Source: Parachlorella kessleri (Eukaryota > Chlorophyta > Trebouxiophyceae > Chlorellales > Chlorellaceae). Taken from it: a DNA stretch of 64,000 nucleotides. Made by a program: the position numbers and the translations under genes. The notes under the pieces were generated by a model. The model did not search any database, was not told the origin of the DNA, and saw only the letters and a list, made by a program, of their open reading frames with translations. Where the stretch lies: assembly GCA_001598975.1 (NCBI GenBank), contig BBXU01003057.1:1-64000 (forward strand), written 5' to 3'. Below, one piece after another: positions 1 to 10,725 of this stretch (positions within the stretch are counted from its first letter, which is position 1; each line of letters starts with the position of its first letter).

Positions 1-2474
1 CCCACCGGCTGCTTGCGAATGGCTGCCACCTGGCGCTGAAGGGTGGCCACCTTCTCCTGCAGCTCCTGCGCCTCCCAACTTGGCGCCCCCCCAGCGCCCC
101 CGCCGCCAGCTACCTCTGCCATGGTCAGGTGGCCATGCGGCACCTACAGGCACATGCCACCTCCATAGCTTAAGTCATGAGATATGCACGGTAACATAGC
201 CGGGGACCACACCCTGGCACATGATGCCTTTGTTGGTGCTGCTTGCTCACAACCCCGCCTTAAGCGCACAAGTACCCTCATCCGCCTGACCCACCTGGGC
301 TGCCTTGGAACACAATCCTACATGGCAACAGCTACGCACACTCGCCACCCTAACCATGTCCTCATATGCACCCGTGCCATGTTGCCAGCGGGCGCAAAGT
401 GCACCAGGGGGTTGTCGGTCTTGATGGCTCCCTCCAGGTAGAGGGCCGCCAGCACGGCTGCGTTGTTGATGGCCTCCAGGGGACTGCGGTAAGCTGCGGG
501 AGCAGTACGATAGCAGTACAGTAACAGTACAGCGTTTTTTCAAGGTGACTGTTCCCGGCGGCCGGGAGGTGTGCAAGCAGGGGCATGCACCGCTGTCACA
601 TGGCAGCCAGCACTGCAAGGCGTGGTCCCACGGGCGGCCTTCGTGCCTGGGTGGGTGAGGCGCTGCTCGCCCCGGTCTACGCTCACTGGGGTCTGGGCAG
701 GGAGGCAGGGCAGGGCGTAGTGGCAGAAGATGCGAGCAACAGCTACAGCTAGCCCATAGGTCCTACCACTGACAGCCCGCCCATCTCTGATACCTGTGCC
801 ACAAAACCCCGCTTACCTGCATCGGGGGTCAGCTGCAGGCCGGTGTGTGGTAGGAAGCAGGTCACGCAGAAGTGGGTCTTGGAGGTGCTCTTGCCCTGCT
901 CGAACACGTTGTAGCATGGCAGTGGCAGCTGCATGAGACACAGGGTGGAGGGTACGGGAGGGACCGGTGAGCGTGTACCACTCCGTGGCTTGAAGGCATG
1001 CGCAGGAGCAGCCATGCCCGGCAAAGTCAGGCCGTGGCTGGGGGATATGAAGGGTTTGGCAATGGCCAGGACCCCACTCTCTCAGTACCTGGGCCTTGGT
1101 TTACCCATCAGGGCACGCTGGGAGCACAGCCCATAGTCAGCCAGCCCGCAACGCATGGGCCCTGCACTCGACAAGGCAAAGCCCACCCGACAGCCTGCTG
1201 TGCCCTGCCACATAGCCCCTGGGATCGTCATCTTCCCCCCTGTTTTGCAGATGAGTCAGCCTCGGCTGCAGGTGACTCACCCCCTGCTGCCTGCACCAGG
1301 CTGCCAGGTAGTCCCGGGGCACTGGCCCCTGCCAGCCCCCCTCCTGTTCCCGCCAGAACATTATCCCAGCCAGATCCTGGTGCTCCCCGAGGTACATGGC
1401 AGGGTCCGGTATTCTGCAAGCCATGACGACACCATCACACCAAACTGAAGAAGCCAGATGGCGCCTGCTAGTAGGTACCGTCCCATGACCGGGCCTACGG
1501 TAGCTGTGCCCGCTCTCCTGCATCTGGTGCAGCACGCAGAGGTGCAAGGCCGAGGTACCTGCACTACCGCTGGCTATGCACGCATGCCAGGCACCCAGGA
1601 AGACGTAAAGCTGCTCAACAGGGCAACGCCACATGCAGCAGGGCTAGTTGCTGTGGTTCACGGCGCGCATCGCTACATACAAGCCTTCCTGGTCCCACAG
1701 ACCCTCCCATCCCAGGGCGCAGGGGGTCAAATCAAGCAAGACCCACCGCTTAAATAGCTGCTGCAGCTGCTGCACCACCGCGGTCAGCTGGTTGTCGGAC
1801 GGTGGCTGCCCCTGTTGCTCGGCTATGAGCTGGGCTAGGTCAAACCACGAGGCCCTCGCTGGGGCCGCTTTGGCTGCTTCTGCTGTTCCGGGCTCAGAGG
1901 CTGAGCCGCCAGCAGCAGGGCTCTGACTGGGTTGGGAGTAGGCCGCGTTGCTGTTGCCAGGCTGGAGATCTTGTTGGGGCAAATCAAACGCCAGAAGGAA
2001 CCGGGTGGACTGGCCTGGCAAAGGGCCAAGAGCCTGCACACCCACAACAACATCAGCACCTGTGACCATTCCGTAAGTTGCCTTCCATAGTGTGCATTTG
2101 GGTGGTGCAAGTGAACCTAGAGCGGGCGGGCCATGGTGTTGCCTGTGGCGGCATGTCAGCGCTTGGTGATAGCAATGCAGCCAGCTGTCAGTACCCTGCA
2201 CAACGCCTTGCACCTTGGCAGCGCCTGTTTCTGACTCTCCTCAACCTGCCTGGATGGCCGGGTCAATGCATAGTGTGTCTTGCACCGCTAGCCCCAGCTG
2301 CCAGTCAGCCACCTCCACCGCTGCATACTCCAGCGCAGTGCCCTGCCTGACAGGCTGTGAGGGCAGCTGCCAGCCGTCCTTATCGGCATACTGGACCAGG
2401 GCGACTGACTGATAGCCTCGAGTCAGTGCTACCACCCCGACACGCTGCTGGGTCTGTGTAGGCGCCATGGACAT
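1..2474 (-). CDS. dsRNA-binding-domain protein with Nudix-like N-terminus (partial, open at left edge)
   Basis: Probable RNA-binding protein. Start chosen at 2474 (MSMAPTQTQQ); in-frame ATGs at 2468 and 2546 are alternatives. Exons seen: 2246-2474, 2059 down to about 1690 (3' end unresolved), possibly one near 1500-1630, then 1281-1413, 817-928, 372-493 and 143 to the edge. Exons 1281-1413, 817-928 and 372-493 join in phase into one double-stranded RNA-binding domain: first helix VPRDYLAAWCRQQG, strand segment LPLPCYNVFEQGKS, and C-terminal helix SPLEAINNAAVLAALYLEG. The N-terminal 100 residues look like a Nudix fold (GWQLPSQPVRQG, then ALEYAAVEV), but the catalytic REuxEE signature is replaced by EVADWQ, so hydrolase activity is unlikely. 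The last visible stretch (WEAQELQEKVATLQRQV) is a coiled coil. The dsRBD is well supported, the Nudix relation is tentative, and no specific orthologue is recognised. Confidence 0.6.
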
Positions 2475-3179
2475 GTGGCGTGGTTCATGGATCGAATGTC
2501 TACTGCACTGCGGTGCAGATGATTGCAGCTTACTGGTCCACAGCACGGCTACCCACGCCAGTTGCCCAAGCTTTTGTTGAGACAGTGCTTCTTGATAAGC
2601 AGCACTTACCGTTATTTCTTCCTTTGTTTCCTTTGTATCCCACTGCTCTGGCTTGTTTGGTTAGACAATAGTCTTTATGGCAAGTGACTCATGAAAGCCG
2701 CGGGGGGGGGGCAGTACCACATGCGTACCAGTACCTCTAGGAGCCTCAGTACACTGCAGCAAGTGCTCGGTGTGCCTGTTGCTACCAATACACACCAGAC
2801 GAGGTCTTTCGGTGTCGTCAACTGAAACGGCCACGCGACCAAAAAGTGCATGACTAAACCGTATCTAGTTCTCCGGCTTTCGATGTTTGAGGCCTGGCTT
2901 ACTTCTCTGCTGCTGATATTTGATTTCAAAACACTTACCACAGGTAAATTGCAAGGATCACCTTGAGTTATTATCCTGCTTTGAAGCGCCCTTGCGTGCC
3001 TAGTCACAACTAAGCTCCAGCTAGTGAGCCCGTCCGACCCTTACCAGGACCTAGGTGAGTACTGTTATTGACACATACCTTGCAGGTGCACCAACTGAGA
3101 GCGCGCCCCGCCTTTGTTGACCGGATAGACATGGTGTCGCCCTGCAGGCTAACAAGCACATCTGCATACAGTTTGACAG
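2475..3179. other. unassigned stretch upstream of two divergent genes
   Basis: No convincing coding exon on either strand. It holds a run of G around 2700-2711. It may contain the promoter of the minus-strand dsRBD gene and an undetected 5' exon of the plus-strand membrane protein that follows, since that gene's first visible exon starts right at a splice-acceptor-like CAG. Confidence 0.4.
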
Positions 3180-4150
3180 ATGGCTGCAGCCAGCACCCCC
3201 TGGGGCTGCACACCCTCGCCAGGCAACCCCTACTGCAGTGCTTCCCCCACCAATGCTACCAGTGCGGCCTCAAGCACCTCTTCAGATAGCAGCTCCAAGC
3301 ACGGCGCAGTCACAGTAGCGCTGGTGGTGTCTTCTTTCATCCTGGCAGCCCTGCTGCTGGCAGGAAGCGTGGGCCTGATTGCTTTCCGCGTTTACAGCCG
3401 GCGGCGGGAGGCCCGGCAGCAGGCAGACAGGGAGGCAGCTGCTGCAGCTGCTGCAGCAGCTGAAGTGCAGGAAAAGCAAGGTGAGGGCGGCTTCAGTGAG
3501 CCTGCTGCACACGCTCTTGAGCAGATGTCTCATAGGTGATTTGAAACTGCAACAGAAGGATGCAGTTGATGCTGGCGAGGTCTGACCCCTTCCCCCATCT
3601 TGGCTTGGGCATTGAGGGGCGGAAGCAGTGCCAAGTCAAGGCCCAGGCCCAGCAGGGCTCCTAAGAGCTTCCTGGGCACTTTGCCGCCCCAACAGACGCA
3701 GCCCCAGCCAGCCGCAGGGACCCTCCCGCTGCGAGTTTCTCAAACTCTTAGCTTAAGTGCTGATGCTGCTGCATTACAGAATGGGAGCCTGGCCTTGCCA
3801 CCATCCCTACCGTCGTCATCCACCCCGACCTCGAAGTGCATGTGGCCTTCCAGCTTGACGACAACTCCCAGCCAGTCAGGAAGCTCGTCTCCTCCTGGCC
3901 CAGCTGCCCACAGCTGGGCAGCGTGCCGGCCAGACCAGCAGCAACACCAGCGCTGGAGAGCGGCCATGCAGCATGCCCAGAGAACATTGAAGAAAGTACT
4001 CCACGTAACACCAGCGGCACCAGCATCCCCAGCTGGAGTGGGGCGGGCAGTGAGTCAGACCACCACGGGCCTGGGAGTGGGGCTGGCGCTAGGAGGTCTG
4101 GAGGAGCTTTGGGGAGCATGGAGATACTGGTGGTGAGAATCGATGACTGA
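3180..4150 (+). CDS. small single-pass membrane protein, possibly 5'-incomplete
   Basis: Two exons fit in phase: 3180-3480 (ends AAG|GTGAGG, phase 1) and 3780-4150 (acceptor ATTACAG, stop TGA at 4148). The product from the first ATG is about 223 aa. Residues 1-40 are rich in Ser/Thr/Pro. One hydrophobic helix follows (VALVVSSFILAALLLAGSVG), then a basic stop-transfer segment (RVYSRRREARQQ) and a long Ala run. The second exon reads LATIPTVVIHPDLEVHVAFQ and ends in a Ser/Gly-rich tail. There is no signal peptide, and an in-frame stop lies just before the acceptor-like CAG preceding the ATG, so this Met may be internal and an upstream exon may be missing. Family not recognised; a type I membrane topology is inferred. 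Confidence 0.45.
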
Positions 4151-4166
4151 CCCCTGACACGGTCTG

Positions 4167-4400
4167 CAGTCAGCTGGCGCCACCGCGCGCGGCCCTACAG
4201 CTGAGGTGCGGGATTGGTGAATACGGTCGAACCCAGCCTGCACCTGGGACCTTGGTAGTGGACCTGACCCCTAAGGCGGGCATGCAAGTCAGCTGGCGCC
4301 ACCGTGCACTTGGGCTTGATAGCGGGCCCTACAGCTGAGGTGCGGGGTTGGTGAGACGGTCGAATCCAGCCTGCACCTGGGACCTTGGTAGAGGACCTGA
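4167..4400. repeat. two-copy direct repeat, about 100 and 116 bp
   Basis: Copies at 4167-4267 and 4285-4400 share GTCAGCTGGCGCCACCG, CCCTACAGCTGAGGTGCGGG and CAGCCTGCACCTGGGACC in the same order. The second copy carries roughly 15 extra bases in its first third. It lies immediately downstream of the membrane-protein stop codon and is probably in its 3' UTR. Confidence 0.85.
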
Positions 4401-6414
4401 TATATTTTTGCATGCTACCTTTGTTAGCCATGCGACTCCAAGTATGACAGCAGTGTCGATACCACTAGGGCGTCAAAGTGCCGAAGTGTGCTGTTTTGGC
4501 GGCTTGTGTACTGGCCAGTCATGCTCTTCTGTGCTTATAGATTTTGAAGCATGCTTCATTTTTTTTTATAAAGTGGTAGTCTTGGCGACATGTACCTTCC
4601 TACCTCAGCATTTTATACCTGAATACTCATAGGTCTCGATACGCTCTGGTTTGCCTCTTCAGTATTTCTGGCGCTCGTACGTAGGTATACATATTCTTCC
4701 CCAACCGTGTTGGGGTTCTCAACTGCTTACCGCTGCTCCTTAGCTATCGTAGAAGTGCTGACACCTCCTCCCCGTCCTCGTTTCATTGTCATATTTCATG
4801 ATGGGAATACCTCATCCCCAGGTCCTGTGTTGCTTCTGCGGTGTTTTAGCTGTTTGACGCGGGCTATGTTATTGCCACCAGCTTACCACCAAATGCAGGC
4901 ATGCTGGCCTTGCTCACATGCGCTATCAAGTTAGGCTTTTTTTTTCCGATATTGCCGCATTTAAAGTACACTTGTGCGCTTGTGTTAGTGTGCCATATGT
5001 CCAATTTGACACCCACTGTTTTGGCAACTACCAGAGTTGCTGGATTGTGAATGATGGCAGGTTATGTGAATAGATAGCTGTGAACTTACAGGGCTGGTTG
5101 TGTTATGGGGCTTGCTATCATGCCTTGGGCACCTTTATGTGGGGTGCCATACTTGTCTGGTAGTGCTATGCTGGCATTGTACAGGGGCAAGTGTCAGGAC
5201 GGTATCAGTGCTGATGTGGGACTTTGACGTGGCAAGTGTACGTGATTATGGGTCTAGCTAGGTTGTTGTAAACAGTGGACAAGAAGAGCCAAACTGGTAG
5301 CTGGGGACAGGGCTTTCAGTGAAGGTGAGCTTCTCAACTCATGAGGCAGGCGTAACTTCTACCCCAGTCCAGCCCAGCTCTACTCCCTGTTCGCACTGCC
5401 TGCCACCCATGCTAGTAACTTCTACCACAAGCGTGCCTGCTTCTCGTCGCCACGCACCACGGCAAAGGTCTCGACCAGGTTGTGTGCCTTACGAAGTAGG
5501 GGAGAGTCTGGCAGAATGCACAAGTTCATTTGCACACACGACGGATCCTCATTTGCAAAGATGAGAATCGAGTCAAACCAGGCTCAGCATGCTACAACAC
5601 GCAGCAATTTGGGCCCTGGCATCCCTCCTGAGCCAAGTTACCGCTAGAGGCATGCCCGCATGCGCACCAAGCAGTCGCAAAAACGCACACCATGCAGCAC
5701 AGACATCATACCCCAAATGAGGCTGACAGATAACATCAACAGAGGCATTGAGTGGTTGCAACAAAACCGAATGTAACGTCCAGGGGACCAGATTATAGCA
5801 AAAGTGGGGCGGGCCCTGACTAAAACACACCAGGGCATCCCATACACGCACCCAAACCCGGGTAACTATCCTGCAGATCGCAGGACCTGCCGCCATGCAC
5901 AAAAAAGCATCCATGCATCTACCCCACAAAAACCATAAATTTACCGCTGCCTGCCAATATAAACCTCACTTAGAAGTAAGCGTTCTTTCCTAGCAGGTAC
6001 CACTGGTACCACCCCCCTACAACACTCAGGCAAACATAAGGGGCTGTACTGAAGGGCTGCGTGCAAAGAGAAAGCTTGGTAGCAAATAGGCACGGCTGGG
6101 CAGGTCCAAAACTTGGTAATCTTGCAGGCGTGCTGAAGCATGAAATGTGACAAAGACCCAGGTCATGAAATAACTCCTGGCACGTGGGGGAACATAAAGT
6201 CAAGCCGCGAAGGCAGCAGAAAGCATGAACGCCAGCCACTAAGTCAACATGCAAATCAATCCTCTGCCCGCCCGGCTCAGTTCTCTTGCAGCCGGCTAGC
6301 TAGCTGCACATCCGCCGCAAAGCTTCCCTGTTGCATTGTTGTTTTTTGGCCCTGCGGGCTGCAGCACTCGTCGGCACCTGTTCCCCAGATGCCGGCGAGA
6401 GGTCCAGGTAGTGT
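4401..6414. other. convergent intergenic / 3' UTR region
   Basis: This T-rich region lies between the ends of the plus-strand membrane-protein gene and the minus-strand ABHD18-like gene. I see no supported exon. The 118-codon minus-strand ORF at 5573-5929 has no recognisable domain and lies where the hydrolase 3' UTR should be. TGTAA-type 3' signals occur at 5267-5271 (+) and, as TTACA, at 5086-5090 (minus). It also contains one copy of the dispersed repeat listed separately. Confidence 0.5.
5364..5414. repeat. dispersed 51-bp repeat, copy 1
   Basis: Matches 17895-17945 in the same orientation with only two differences over 51 bp. Looser similarity continues for about 50 bp further (both copies run on to a GTCGCC block). 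Probably a fragment of a dispersed element; no terminal repeats or coding capacity were found. Confidence 0.8.
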
Positions 6415-9400
6415 CTAGGTGTCCTTGCATGACGGCGGCAGCCGATCCAGGGCATCCCTGATTGCCTGCCGGAAGGTCTCGTGGTGCAGCAGGAAGGACG
6501 AAACATGTCCCCCAGGCACCAAGCGCACCTGCGTGCCCAACGACAAGCACAGTCGACCGGCGGCTAACAGTGAGCAAGCCAGCCAGTCAGTCAGTCAGTC
6601 TGTATAGGTGCTGCTGACATATGTTGGAGGCGAGAACCCCACCATAGGCGCCCCCCCCCCCCCCCCCCCCTCCCTGGGTCTTGTATAGTCATGCAGCCAC
6701 TGCCAACCAAGCGCCATAGCAGTACTGGCTTGCGAAAGTAGCATTCCTGGAACCCAGCTGAACTCCATGGCAATCTCTACCAACTTCACCTCTGAGCCCG
6801 GCCAGTGCTGGTGCAGCTCCATGACAGACTCACAGCTCACGTAGGCGTCATCGGTGGCAGCCACCAATATGGCCGCCTGGGGGCACTGCGGCCTGCACCC
6901 CACCCAAAACACTACATCAGACTGTCTCACAACCCACACATTTCACGTCCGCGGCGCCAGCAAAGCATTACGAGTCAGCAACAGCATGGACTGCGCCGCA
7001 GCTGAGGTCTGGGAACCCGCTTGGGCTCGGCAAAACCAGCGGCCTCACTCTGCTGCCCGCAGAAGGGCAATCTCTGCATCCAGAGCCCCTAAGCACAACA
7101 AGTGATTCCTGCTGCAGCCGCGTCTTGCACAGCTGCAACCTGAACGCCACCTTCCCTGCCACAGCAGTGGCGGATACCAACACACACGGGCAACAGGTAC
7201 CAGGCCCACTCCGAAGCTTTGGGACTTCCCTTGGCGCTGGCATACCTCCACAGCCACCTGCAGGGGACTCGGAACGGGGAGATACCCCAGGAACGCGCCC
7301 CGTGTGCATGCACGCAAGTCTAAAACTCACCGTGGGAAGCGTGTCACGTCAGTGTAAGTCTCCAGCACCTCCCTCAGCACGGTCACTGCCTGCTGCCGCC
7401 GGTCCCTGGCGTCCAGCGCCTGCACCTGCTCCAGCCGACCCTCCAGGCTGTCGCTGTACAGGTGGAGCCACTTGCCTGCATGGAGGCACCACGAAGGGTG
7501 GAGGCTATTGTACGGGTATAGTCGTGCAGGCTGCCAACCATCAGGCACCACAGTTACACAGTGGTGCCGGCGCATGGCGAAGAAGAAACCGGCATTTGCA
7601 GGCTGCAAGGCATAAGTGTAAGCAGGCTGCTGTGCCCTGGCACCACGGCTGCAGGGCACTCTGGACATGCTGCTTGGACGGGGGGGCTGGGAGGGTGGAC
7701 GGGGGGTGGTGGGTGCACCACCGCACGGGGGTGCCCTGGAGATGCTGCTTGGACGGGTAGTTGGTGGGGGACATAGAGTGGGGCGCCCACAGCTACCCCT
7801 CACCCACCTATGCGCTTCCAGTTCCAGCTGGATCCTTTGCTGCTGCTGGCCGCGCCGGCCCTAGGCGGCCCCATTGGCTGCTCAGCAGAGGCCGCCCCAG
7901 TGGTGCTGCCCAGCCGCTGCTGCGCCCCCTCCTGCTGCTGCTGCTGCTGCGAGCTGCCTGCCCCAGCGGCTGCTGCCGAAGTAGCGATGTAGGTAGCTTG
8001 CGATATGGCCTCGCTGCTCCCGGAGCCGGGTGACGCCAAAGCCCCAGCAGGTAGGCCCCCAGGGTACCCCTCCACCCCAGCAGCTTCTGCTTCGTGCTGC
8101 GCCTGCTGTGCGGCTTGCTGTGCTGCCTGCAGCGCCGCGGCCTCCTCCGCAATCCGCTTGATCCGTGCCGCCGCAATCATCTCCCCTCCCCTGGCCGCCG
8201 AGTGCACCACCCTGACAATGTCACCCAGCCGCTGCTCCGCGTCGGCCACGATCTTGTCCCAAGCGGTGGCATGGTAGAGGGCGCCCCCGCAGTAGGCCAC
8301 CGCCGCTGAGCGGGGCGCCAGCAGGGGCGTCAGGGCTAGGGGGCCGGGGTAGAGGGAGGCCACCATGGAGGCGTGGACCCCGCCCATGGACAATCCCGCC
8401 ATGCCTGCAGAACAGCCTACCCTGCCTGACTCACACACTTGCAAATGCACTTACTACACCGAGCTCAGCCGAGAAGTGGGAAAAGCAGCCCCTCCAAGAA
8501 AAGCCCGTCACGGTGAGCTGACATGTCCAGCTCCATATAACTTGACAAAGCATGCCAGGGTGGCGTGGCAGCATGACTCATACACCCCGGACTCGGCCAA
8601 TGTTTGCGGGCCAGCCAGTGCAGCCGGTTCACGTGTTGACCACAGCGCACCCTTCCCTTCACCCATGACTCACCCAGCTGTGTGTGGCCCTGCTTGGCCA
8701 GCCACTGCAGCAAGAACAGGCTCTCCTCGATAGTAGCTCTCCCCAGCAGCAGCAGGTCTGACACATGGTGCAACTTTGAGCCCTGCTGGTAACCAGGCTT
8801 GCGCTCCCCGTAGTAAGGGCTCTCCAGGGCAAGGGTGGCGATGCCCTGCACGACAACAAGAATGAGTTATGTAGACAATGGTTGATGGTAGGAAGCAGCT
8901 AATGCCCAGTGAGCGGGCCAACAAGGTTAGGCCCTTCACCGAAAGCTGTGGTCACCACCACCCCCTACCTCCAGCAGTGTGCGCGCGGCCAAACACCCAG
9001 GCGGAACCTCATATCCAGTCTTAGGGATCTGATCCCTATGCACCCCACCAGATAGTAGTGCCGTGTCACCAACCCCACCTGCTCCACCAGCGGTAGCCCC
9101 AGGTGCAGGCGGCGGGCGTGACCATGATCCCCCGTCGCTGCCAAGTGCACCATGCAGGCCGTCTGGTGAGCTGGGCGCTTGGGCAAAATCCACATGGCAC
9201 TGGCAGTCCTGCAAAGCCAGTTGGAGAGGTGCACTACATATGAAAACAAATCTTGAAGTCTTAACAAAGAGCCCAACCTGCGCAAGGCTATGCCCGTGGA
9301 AAGCAGATCAAGCAGGTGCATCTTACAGCTCTCCTTCAAGCTAGGTGCTCAGTTACGCACGGCGGTATCAACAAGCACTCCATTTCATCGCAAGGAGCAT

Positions 9401-10304
9401 TTGCCGTAGCGATGCTGTTGAGAGGCAGGAGCGCTACATACGGCAGAGCACAGCAGATCAGCTGTTTGGGAAAGCACTCCACAACAAGGCGTACCTACTC
9501 TCAGTCGGCAAGGCGTCATAGATTTTGCCAAAGCAGGGCGTGCGGAACGTGCCCTTCAACACCTCGTAGGCATGGCCATGGTAGCTGCCCTCCTTCACCC
9601 TCTTCCACTCCACCTGCACCCAGCGCCACTGTGCTGGTACACTGTGATGGGTGTGCACAGAGGGCAGGGAGCTCTGCGTGCCCACCACGGCGGCTAGAAA
9701 GGGGGGCTTTCAGAGTGGCCACCCCCAGCCCACGCTCTGGCACCAGAAGGACACTAAGGACACAGAGCACCAGCCGGGTGACGTACCGGAGTTATGGCAT
9801 CGTCAAAGTGGTCAGGCGGCCATCTCTTAAACAGCTCCACGTCCAAGTGGAAGTCTATCAACTGCACGCATCACAGGAACCTGGTAACCCGGCAAGTTCG
9901 CCAGCAGTATGAGAAAGAGTGAAGCACAACTGACAAGGTAAGAGGGCTGCAGGCAGCAGCACTGTAGCTGCTAAGCCAAGCTGTGACAAACAGTGGGCTA
10001 CTAGAAAACTGAGAAACGTAGTGTGTGGGACTCCCGTGGCCACTTGCCTCCAGCTGCCCAAAGCCATGCTTAAAGAACTGTTGTGTCATGGAGGACACCA
10101 GGCCTGAAACAACAACAACAGTTGGCAGCTCGGCAGTCAAATAGAATACACGAACCAGTAGTTACGAGCACTTACGGCAAGGACGCAAGGAGAGGAGGTA
10201 AGCACAGCGCACCCCCTTCACTTACCCATGTAAGCGAGGTCAACCACTCTGCCTGTCTTCTGTGCGAGAGCATGGAGGAGCTGTGTGTGGTTGAGTGCTG
10301 CCAT
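6415..10304 (-). CDS. ABHD18: ABHD18-type (DUF2048) alpha/beta-hydrolase
   Basis: Ten exons: 10226-10304, 10048-10103, 9787-9861, 9495-9613, 9079-9208, 8674-8845, 7808-8404, 7331-7475, 6781-6892, 6415-6528. All junctions keep frame, giving 532 aa. Family landmarks run in order: KHGFGQLE near the N-terminus, the conserved CMVHLAATGDHGHARR block, LALESPYYGERKP, VSDLLLLG, the nucleophile elbow GLSMGG (Ser216), TDDAYVS (Asp473) and PGGHVSSFLLHH (His503). Ser, Asp and His thus form a complete predicted triad. Substrate is unknown for this family; an acyl-ester hydrolase role is inferred. Residues of about 250-400 are an Ala/Gln-rich helical insertion with a poly-Gln tract, longer than in animal homologues. 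Start ATG 10304 is the first in-frame codon of the first supported exon. Intron 2 uses a GC donor. Orthology to ABHD18 is firm. Confidence 0.93.
6651..6670. repeat. poly-C tract of 20 in an intron
   Basis: Uninterrupted C run inside the last intron of the ABHD18-like gene (read as poly-G on the coding strand). Short AGTC repeats lie 60 bp before it, at about 6584-6600. A simple-sequence tract, prone to length variation and to base-call error. Confidence 0.95.
9862..10047 (-). other. GC-AG intron (intron 2 of the ABHD18-like gene)
   Basis: Donor reads GAG|GCAAGT and acceptor CGTGCAG|TTG. Using the nearby GT instead shifts the frame and loses the conserved FHLDVELFKRWPPDH segment, so the GC donor is supported by the reading frame rather than by consensus alone. 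Confidence 0.85.
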
Positions 10305-10725
10305 GGCTGCATAATAAGCTGTACTAAGAAGGGTGCAAGGCTAGGCAGCGACCGAGCGCAAAGCAGTTCGGGTCATGGAGCTTCGCAGGCAGGGCTTTGT
10401 GTTGTCATCCAGATGCCATTTGAGAGAGGAAGACTATCATGCCAGTGATTGAGCTCAGTGCTGCTCAACTGCGGCTGACCGGGCATATCGAGCAAAGCAT
10501 GGCCAGGCATTGGCCAGGAAGGTCCTCACAAGCTCCGAGCCCTCCTTCACAGCAGCCAGTATACGTCGCCCTCTGAACGTGTACAGTAGACTCTCTCTGC
10601 CCAACGTGCAAGGTTGGGGGCGTTTGTGATCAAACGGGGTGCGACTAGCTTGAAGGTAACCTTATACGCCGAGCCCGCTCTTACTCGACCAGTTCCCAGG
10701 CGTCCCCATGCTCTGAGAAGAAGGA
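10305..10725. promoter_or_regulatory. divergent promoter region, hydrolase / lipase
   Basis: 421 bp between the ABHD18-like start (minus) and the first supported ATG of the class-3 lipase (+). Presumed shared promoter plus 5' UTRs. No TATA box or other clear motif was identified, and an unseen 5' exon of either gene cannot be excluded. Confidence 0.5.

Noticed and set aside
5573..5929. 118-codon minus-strand ORF
   Set aside because: No motif, unusual Cys/Trp-rich composition, and it lies downstream of the hydrolase stop on the same strand, so it is probably 3' UTR or spacer.
7327..7803. 158-codon minus-strand frame upstream of hydrolase exon 8
   Set aside because: Only 7331-7475 is exon. 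The rest is intron with Pro-rich repeats between clear donor (7807) and acceptor (7476) sites.
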